NCBI GenBank assembly: GCA_965232455.1
Contig: CBDDPX010000004.1
Location: forward strand, 1 to 14,791
DNA length: 14,791 nt
Reading direction: 5' to 3'
Source of the DNA: JBFGFX01 sp965232455
Lineage (GTDB): Bacteria > Pseudomonadota > Gammaproteobacteria > Steroidobacterales > Woeseiaceae
Part shown: one piece after another, positions 7,547 through 14,791 of the stretch
Layout: the number at the start of each line of letters is the position of its first letter
Position numbering within the stretch: the stretch's first letter is position 1
Position numbers and translations under genes: made by a program
The notes under the pieces: generated by a model
Seen by the model: the letters and a program-made list of their open reading frames with translations, nothing else
Databases searched by the model: none
Told to the model about the DNA's origin: nothing

Positions 7547-7749
7547 TTGCTGGAAGCTTTTGTAACCTTACAGGGTTTGCTCACAGAGACACACCAACTC
7601 AAGGCCACAGTGTAAAGAGATCCTCTTTAGTCACTATCCTGAGGCAATATGCCAATGCAGGATTTAAGCTTCCATCCCAGCAGTGAAGTTGCAAAAACAA
7701 CTTGGATTTCCTATAATAGAAGCAGGTGAAGATGTTTGCACAAGTTGCA
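7547..7749. repeat. 203-bp inverted-repeat arm at the left edge of satellite array 2
   Basis: Reverse complement of 3416-3618. It ends where satellite array 2 begins, at about 7749. 7688-7749 is repeated as window bases 1-62, so this arm-array junction existed before the larger unit was duplicated. Confidence 0.9.
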
Positions 7750-10700
7750 TCAATTTAGAAGAAAAAAGACCAAAAAAAAATTAATGAGGATTACTTACAG
7801 AAGCAAGAAAGAGGACCATTACATTCTTGTGCAGTAAGACTTTAGAAGTATTGAAGGAAAAGGATTCTTCATTGACAAAAGTAAAAATCGAGGCTAAAGG
7901 CGACAAAATGATGATTTCATAGCGGTACTTTGAAGGCTGTGGACGTGACCTTTCTAGATGTCCTAGTTAGACAAAATGATCTAGTCTATACCAAAATTTA
8001 GCTTTTCATGTGCTTTCTCAGGTCCAAAATTTTCACTTTTTCAAAAAATGTTGCTTACATCAAATTTGAAGAAAAAAACTTAAAAAAAAAAACAAATTAC
8101 AGTAAAAGAAAAGACAATAATCACATTTTTGTGCAGTAAGACTTTAGAAGTATTGAAGGAAAAGGCTTTCTTCATTGACAAAAGTAAAATGGAGGCTAAA
8201 GGCGACAAAATGATGATTTCATAGCGATACTTTGAAGGCTGTGGACGTAACCTTTCTAGATGTCCTAGTTAGACAAAATTATCTAGTCTATACCAAAATT
8301 CAGCTTTTCATGTGCTTTCTGAGGTCCAAAATTTTCACTTTTTCAAAAATGTTGCTTACATCTAGTTTGAAGAAAAAAACTTTAAAAAAATGAAAGAGAA
8401 ACAAATTACAGCAAGAAGAAAGACAATAATCACATTCTTGTGCAGTAAGACTTTAGAAGTATTGAAGGAAAAGACTTTCTTCATTGACAAAAGTAAAATT
8501 GGAGGCTAAAGGCAACAAAATGATGATTTCATAGCGGTACTTTGAAGGCTGTGGACGTGACCTTTCTAGATGTCCTAGTTAGACAAAATGATCTAGTCTA
8601 TACCAAAATTCAGCTTTTCATGTGCTTTCTCAGGTCCAAAATTTTCACTTTTTCAAAAATGTTGCTTAGATCTATTTTGAAGAGAAAGACTGAAAAAAAA
8701 TGAAAGAGGAACAAATTACAGTAAGAAGAAAGACAATAATCACATTCTTGTGCAGTAAGACTTTAGAAGTATTGAAGGAAAAGGCTTTTTTCATTGAGAA
8801 AAGTAAAAATGGAGGCTAAAGACAACAAAATGATGATTTCATAGCGGTACTTTGAAGGCTGTGGACGTGACCTTTCTAAATGTTCTAGTTAGACAAAATA
8901 ATCTAGTCTATACCAAAATTCAGCTTTTCATGTGCTTTCTGAGGTCCAAAATTTTCACTTTTTCAAAAATGTTGCTTACATCTATTTTGAAGAGAAAGAC
9001 TAAAAAAAAATGAAAAGAAACAAATTACAATAAGAAGAAAGACAATAATCACATTCTTGTGCAGTAAGACTTTAGAAGTATTGAAGGAAAAGACTTTCTT
9101 CATTGACAAAAGTAAAAATGGAGGCTAAAGGCAACAAAATGATGATTTCATAGCGGTACTTTGAAGGCTGTGGACGTGACCTTTCTAGATATCCTAGTTA
9201 GACAAAATAATCTAGTCTATACCAAAATTCAGCTTTTCATGTGCTTTCTCAGGTCCAAAATTTTCACTTTTTCAAAAATGTTGCTTACATCTATTTTGAA
9301 GAGAAAGACCAAAAAAAAAATGAAAAGGAACAAATTACAGTAAGAAGAAAGACAATAATCACATTCTTGTACAGTAAGACTTTAGAAGTATTGAAGGAAA
9401 AGACTTTCTTCATTGACAAAAGTAAAAATGGAGGCTAAAGGCGACAAAATGATGATTTCATAGCGGTACTTTGAAGGCTGTGGACGTGACCTTTCTAGAT
9501 GTCCTAGTTAGACAAAATGATCTAGTCTATACCAAAATTCAGCTTTTCATGTGCTTTCTCAGGTCCAAAATTTTCACTTTTTCTAAAAATGTCGCTTACA
9601 TCAATTTTGAAGAAAAAAGACAAAAAAAAATGAATGAGGATTACTTACAGAAGGAAGAAAGACAATAATCACATTTTTGTGCAGTAAGACTTTAGAAGTA
9701 TTGAAGGAAAAGGCTTTCTTCATTGACAAAAGTAAAATTGGAGGCTAAAGGCAACAAAATGATGATTTCATAGCGGTACTTTGAAGGCTGTGGACGTGAC
9801 CTTTCTAGATGTCCTAGTTAGACAAAATAATCTAGTCTATACCAAAATTCAGCTTTTCATGTGCTTTCTCAGGTCCAAAATTTTCACTTTTTCAAAAATG
9901 TTGCTTACATCTATTTTGAAGAGAAAGACTAAAAAAAAATGAAAAGAAACAAATTACAATAAGAAGAAAGACAATAATCACATTCTTGTGCAGTAAGACT
10001 TTAGAAGTATTGAAGGAAAAGACTTTCTTCATTGACAAAAGTAAAAATGGAGGCTAAAGGCGACAAAATGATGATTTCATAGCGGTACTTTGAAGGCTGT
10101 GGACGTGACCTTTCTAGATGTCCTAGTTAGACAAAATGATCTAGTCTATACCAAAACAGCTTTTCATGTGCTTTCTCAGGTCCAAAATTTTCACTTTTTC
10201 AAAAATGTTGCTTACATCTATTTTGAAGAAGAAAAACTGAAAAAAAATGAAAGAGGAACAAATTACAGTAAGAAGAAAGACAATAATCACATTCTTGTGC
10301 AGTAAGACTTTAGAAGTATTGAAGGAAAAGGCTTTCTTCATTGACAAAAGTAAAAATGGAGGCTAAAGACAACAAAATGATGATTTCATAGCGGTACTTT
10401 GAAGGCTGTGGACGTGACCTTTCTAAATGTCCTAGTTAGACAAAATGATCTAGTCTATACCAAAATTCAGCTTTTCATGTGCTTTCTGAGGTCCAAAATT
10501 TTCACTTTTTCAAAAATGTTGCTTACATCTATTTTGAAGAGAAAGACTAAAAAAAAATGAAAGAGAAACAAATTACAATAAGAAGAAAGACAATAATCAC
10601 ATTCTTCATTGCAGTAAGACTTAGCGGAGAAGTAGACAAAATGATCTAGTCTATACCAAAATTCAGCTTTTCATGTGCTTTCTCAGGTCCAAAATTTTCA

Positions 10701-12044
10701 CTTTTTCAAAAATGTTGCTTAGATCTATTTTGAAGAGAAAGACTGAAAAAAAATGAAAGAGGAACAAATTACAGTAAGAAGAAAGACAATAATCACATTC
10801 TTGAAGGAAAAGAGCTTTCTTCATTGACAAAAGTAAAAATGGAGGCTAAAGGCAACAAAATGATGATTTCATAGCGGTACTTTGAAGGCTGTGGACGTGA
10901 CCTTTCTAGATATGTTCTAGTTAGACAAAATAATCTAGTCTATACCAAAATTCAGCTTTTCATGTGCTTTCTGAGGTCCAAAATTTTCACTTTTTCAAAA
11001 ATGTTGCTTACATCTATTTTGAAGAGAAAGACCAAAAAAAAATGAAAAGGAACAAATTACAATAAGAAGAAAGACAATAATCACATTCTTGTGCAGTAAG
11101 ACTTTAGAAGTATTGAAGGAAAAGACTTTCTTCATTGACAAAAGTAAAAATGGAGGCTAAAGGCAACAAAATGATGATTTCATAGCGGTACTTTGAAGGC
11201 TGGACGTGACCTTTCTAGGCGACAATTCAGCTTTTCATGTGCTTTCTGATTTTGATTTCATAGCGGTACTTTCACTTTTTCAAAAATGTTGCTTACATCT
11301 ATTTTGAAGAGAAAGTGACCTTTCTAGATGTCCTAGTTAGACAAAATGATCTAGTCTATACCAAAATTGGACAGCTTTTCATGTGCTTTCTCAGGTCCAA
11401 AATTTTCACTTTTTCTAAAAATGTCGCTTACATCAATTTTGAAGAAAAAAGACAAAAAAAAATGAATGAGGATTACTTACAGAAGGAAGAAAGAGGACAA
11501 TTACATTGTTGTGCAGGAAGACTTTAGAAGTATTGAAGGAAAAGGCTTTCTTCATTGACAAAAGTAAAATTGGAGGCTAAAGACAACAAAATGATGATTT
11601 CATAGCGGTACTTTGAAGGCTGTGAACGTGACCTTTCTAGATGTCCTAGTTAGACAAAATAATCAGGTCCAAAATTTTCACTTTTTCAAAAATAAGGCTG
11701 TAGTCTATACCAAAATTCAGCTTTTCATGTGCTTTCTCAGGTCCAAAATTTTCACTTTTTCAAAAATGTTGCTTACATCTATTTTGAAGAGAAAGACTAA
11801 AAAAAAATGAAAAGAAACAAATTACAATAAGAAGAAAGACAATAATCACATTCTTGTGCAGTAAGACTTTAGAAGTATTGAAGGAAAAGACTTTCTTCAT
11901 TGACAAAAGTAAAAATGGAGGCTAAAGGCGACAAAATGATGATTTCATAGCGGTACTTTGAAGGCTGTGGACGTGACCTTTCTAGATGTCCTAGTTAGAC
12001 AAAATGATCTAGTCTATACCAAAATTTAGCTTTTCATGTGCTTT
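7749..12044. repeat. 310-bp AT-rich satellite array 2 (about 14 units)
   Basis: Same satellite and orientation as array 1. The CATAGCGGTAC landmark lies at 7918, 8220 (variant), 8530, 8840, 9149, 9459, 9769, 10078, 10387, 10870, 11181, 11259, 11601 and 11946. Spacing is about 310 up to 10387 and irregular after. The left part is colinear with array 1. The right part shares rare variants with the right part of array 1, for example ACATTGTTGTGCAGGAAGAC near 11500 and near 1997. Array 1 is thus this array minus about 1.84 kb, or roughly six units. Open frames of 60-70 codons recur but are broken in neighbouring units. No gene is called. The array joins the minisatellite-U6 module at GCTTT, 12040-12044. 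Confidence 0.93.
10590..11715. repeat. Scrambled satellite units within array 2
   Basis: Unit order breaks down here. Near 10606-10640 a unit jumps from the CATTCTT block to AGACTTAGCGGAGAAGTAGAC, skipping most of a unit. Near 10800 another loses the GTGCAGTAAGAC block. Around 11205-11330 several short out-of-order pieces are joined. Around 11663-11705 a TCAGGTCCAAAATTTTCAC piece is repeated before its normal place. This may be decay inside the array or an assembly fault. Confidence 0.75.
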
Positions 12045-12066
12045 GCTCTTTTGTACCATCATAACC

Positions 12067-12677
12067 ATGATGACAACCACTTACAATCATCACCAGAGGC
12101 ATCATCACTAACACACCCACACCCAACATCACAATCATCACCAGAGGCATCATCACAATCACACCCACATTTAACATCACAATCATTACCAGAGACATCA
12201 TCACAATCAACACCCACATTCAACATCACAATCATCACCAAAGGCATCATCGCAATCACACCCACATTCAACATCACAATCATGACCAGAGACATCATCA
12301 CAATCACACACACATTCCACATCACAATTCTTCACCAAGGCATCATCACAATCACACACACATTTAACATCACAATCATGACCAGAGACTTCATCACAAT
12401 CACACCCACATTCAACATCACAATCATGACCAGAGACATCATCACAATCACACACACATTCCACATCACAAGTCTTCACCAAGGCATCATCACAATCACA
12501 CACACATTTAACATCACAATCATGACCAGAGACATCATCACAATCACACACACATTTCACATCACAATCATGACCAGAGACATCATCACAATCACACACA
12601 CATTCAACATCACAATTCTTCACCAAGGCATCATCACAATCATACCCACATTCAACACAACAATCATCACTGACCTC
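12067..12677. repeat. 48-bp minisatellite downstream of U6, copy 3
   Basis: Same minisatellite as at 2540-3150, offset 9527. Like copy 1 it adjoins a satellite array through GCTTT rather than a 5S gene. Unit variants are in the same order as in the other two copies. Confidence 0.92.
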
Positions 12678-12687
12678 CAAGTGGGGC

Positions 12688-12795
<108 letters not shown>

Positions 12796-13422
12796 AAGAG
12801 GTGCTTGCAAAATAGAGGACTGGGGATTGGAAAGCACATGGTCCACACTTCAATTTTACCAACTAAAACCTTGCAATTTGCCAACCTGCAGCCTTCCAAA
12901 CCCAATAGTCAAAGACATCATGTTGACATTCATTCATCACCCTGCAACTTGTGCAAACATCTTCACCTGCTTCTATTATAGGAAATCCAAGTTGTTTTTG
13001 CAACTTCACTGCTGGGATGGAAGCTTAAATCCTGCATTGGCATATTGCCTCAGGATAGTGACTAAAGAGGATCTCTTTACACTGTGGCCTTGAGTTGGTG
13101 TGTCTCTGTGAGCAAACCCTGTAAGGTTACAAAAGCTTCCAGCAAGCAAGCAATGCTGGCACTTTTTCTTTCCAGGCCCTGGAAAAATATGGAAAACATG
13201 TGCCATGGCTTTTGTGGGGGCACCTTGTTGGAGCTTCAGGGCATGAGGTTTTCTCTCTGAAAATCTTTTCTCTGAAGTGGAATTTATTGCATGGGCAGGC
13301 AGTATCTTCTTCAACTGCCCCTTTCCTTTCTCTGGTTGCTGAAAGCACAAGGCTTTTCATGTTGCAAAGCATTGGGGGAATAGGCAAATCTGCCACATCA
13401 TGACACAAACATGCACCCTACT
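12796..13422. other. Spacer between U6 and SL RNA, second cluster
   Basis: Direct copy of 3269-3895. It includes a third copy of the 203-bp spacer repeat at 12943-13145, in the same orientation as 3416-3618. No gene is recognised. Confidence 0.6.
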
Positions 13423-13433
13423 GGAATCGAACC
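13423..13433 (-). promoter_or_regulatory. B-box-like element downstream of SL RNA, copy 2
   Basis: GGTTCGATTCC on the minus strand, 49 nt past the A-box-like TGGCTCAAGGT of the second SL gene. It has the same context as 3896-3906. Because the two clusters are recent copies, this is not independent evidence of conservation. Confidence 0.4.
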
Positions 13434-13447
13434 TTGGCCAATGTTGC

Positions 13448-13506
13448 AAAAAGGCCTGCTTTGCAGCAAGAGCCCAATGTGTACCTTGAGCCAAAATGGC
13501 TACGGT
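13448..13506 (-). ncRNA. SL RNA: Dinoflagellate spliced leader (SL) RNA, copy 2
   Basis: The 22-nt leader exon lies at 13506-13485 on the minus strand and is followed by a GT donor. It keeps the in-exon Sm-like ATTTTGG, the single intron hairpin with a GCAA loop and the five-T run at 13452-13448. No difference from 3921-3979 was seen. Its neighbours are U6 on the same strand and U1 divergently, as in the first cluster. Confidence 0.95.
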
Positions 13507-13575
13507 GCCAACCCATTGCCTTCAAAAGGTACACTCACTGACATCACCAGCAACATGTTGGGTCCAGACAATGAG

Positions 13576-13737
13576 TGCAGGCAGGGTTGACCACATTCAT
13601 GTTACTGACATCCAGTCAAGCTCATTCCCCACTTGCATCACACCATAAATTTGTTGAGCCCACACAAAAAAAAATAAAGGCAGAGTTGAGCACATTCATG
13701 TTACCAGAGGTCACTGACACCCATTCAAGCTCATTCT
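13576..13737. repeat. Degenerate two-copy repeat upstream of SL RNA, second cluster
   Basis: Copy of 4049-4210, with the same two CACATTCATGTTAC segments. It lies in the 552-bp divergent SL-U1 spacer (13507-14058), in which no other gene is seen. Confidence 0.65.
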
Positions 13738-14058
13738 CTCCCATCTGCATGCAGGGCTGAGTCTTGCCTGCTCTGTTGCCAGCCTGAGCCATCCCTCAGT
13801 CACTACCTGCCAGATTATCACAGATTACTCCATGATAGCCTTGCAGACTGCAAGCTAAAGGGAGATGAGCTATCCACATGGGTGTCAGGACATAGCAACA
13901 ATAGTTGCACTCCATTGCCATGCCCAGATGTGACAGGGAGATGCATCCCCAGCACAAGTCTGTCAAGCTCTTTGCTGGAAGGGCATTTGGATATCATCTT
14001 TGTCTGCCTTTTTGCAAAGATGCTTTGGCCCCAGGCTTCTTCCACAACCCCCTATTGC

Positions 14059-14215
14059 AAACTTACCTGGCTAGTGTTGGGCGGAGATCCAGCAGCTCGC
14101 TCTCATAGGGTCGAGCAGTTCACTGCACTCTGAGGCCTGTAACGCCTTAGGAGTCTCCGATGGAGTCATCCATAGCAGAATTTCTTGAGAGGCAACTAGC
14201 TTGCGAGCTGTTGCC
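14059..14215 (+). ncRNA. U1: U1 spliceosomal snRNA, copy 2
   Basis: Matches 4532-4688 with no difference seen: AAACTTACCTG 5' end, U1A-type loop CACTGCACTC, Sm-like AATTTCTTG (14179-14187) and the GGCAAC/GTTGCC terminal hairpin. The upstream TGGA core is at 13976-13979. Confidence 0.93.
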
Positions 14216-14354
14216 AACTGCCTACCATGAAAATATACTACATTACTACATGCCAAACACAACACAAACCTTGGACAATACACCTTGTTCAGCCTTGAGG
14301 GTGAAAACTTCTCAAATGGCACTGCCCTCTCCCAACCCTTCAGCCTTTCATCTC

Positions 14355-14539
14355 ATACCTTCTCGGCCTTTTGGCTATGATCAAGTGTAGTATCTGTTCT
14401 TATCAGTGTGACAACTGATATGTCTCCAACTGGAGACTTGCTTGTCACATCAATTTTTGCTGGGGAAGTGTCTTCCTGAGCTTGCTTGGGGGCCTTCATG
14501 TGTTGCGCTGGCATGGCACTGAGCCAGTGGCAGCACACC
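14355..14539 (+). ncRNA. U2: U2 spliceosomal snRNA, copy 2
   Basis: Matches 4828-5012: conserved 5' domain with GTAGTA at 14387-14392, Sm site AATTTTTG at 14452-14459, and both 3' stem-loops. The upstream CCTTGGA is at 14269-14275. Confidence 0.95.
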
Positions 14540-14665
14540 CTATGGGGTAACTGCTGGATATATCTTTGTTACATGGGTGGCCTTGGAAACTCTTGCCACC
14601 AAACCTCCAGCCACCTCATTTCCCAGACCCCTTGTCCTAATGCTCTGGCTTCCAGCCCCATATCC

Positions 14666-14775
14666 ATCACAGCGTTCACTTCATAGCGCACCAATCTTTC
14701 GCCTTTTACTAAAGGTTGCCGTGAATGGGACGCATCAATGTGACTTTCACAATTTTTGGGGAGCCTTGTGCTCCA
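14666..14775 (+). ncRNA. U5: U5 spliceosomal snRNA, copy 2
   Basis: Complete copy of 5139-5248, with both strands of the main stem, loop I GCCTTTTACT, Sm site AATTTTTGG and the 3' hairpin. Only 16 bases follow before the window ends, so a U4 expected about 128 bp downstream cannot be seen. Confidence 0.92.
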
Positions 14776-14791
14776 ACTGTACTACTTCCAT

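Noticed and set aside
10615..10632. U4 fragment (ACTTAGCGGAG) inside satellite array 2
   Set aside because: The match to U4 is only about ten bases, is explained equally well by joining of satellite pieces, and has no flanking U4 sequence.

Overview
This is nuclear DNA from a dinoflagellate. The diagnostic gene is the dinoflagellate spliced leader (SL) RNA, whose conserved 22-nt exon (the CCGTAGCC...GGCTCAAG family) occurs twice on the minus strand, each followed by a GT donor. The window has no convincing protein gene. It is an RNA-gene locus built from nested repeats. Assignments rest on reading conserved snRNA and 5S motifs, folding stems by eye, and comparing copies by coordinate offset.

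Layout. (1) 1-62 is the end of a flank also seen at 7688-7749. (2) 62-2517 is an AT-rich satellite array with a period near 310 bp. (3) 2518-5512 is a compact splicing-RNA cluster: a 48-bp minisatellite, U6 (-), SL RNA (-), U1 (+), U2 (+), U5 (+) and U4 (+). (4) 5964-6084 is 5S rRNA (+). (5) 6083-6934 is a second copy of the minisatellite-U6 module. (6) 6938-7375 is an inverted copy of the U5-U4 segment, with an intact U4 (-) and a 5'-truncated U5 (-). (7) 7375-7514 is a 70-bp tandem duplication. (8) 7547-7749 is an inverted copy of the spacer next to U6. (9) 7749-12044 is a longer array of the same satellite. (10) 12045-14791 repeats the U6-SL-U1-U2-U5 cluster at a fixed offset of 9527 bp and is cut by the window end before U4.

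Function. U1, U2, U4, U5 and U6 are the RNAs of the spliceosome. The SL RNA donates its exon to nuclear mRNAs by trans-splicing, which needs U2, U4, U5 and U6. 5S is the small RNA of the large ribosomal subunit. One complete spliceosomal set, the SL RNA and 5S therefore lie within about 2.9 kb. The U4 and U6 copies can form the expected long U4/U6 stem II, so they look like a matched functional pair.

The main points of interest are this all-in-one cluster, the composite and partly inverted higher-order repeat that carries it, and internal Pol III-like boxes on the SL gene. The near-identity of copies could reflect concerted evolution or assembly error. Sequence alone cannot separate these.
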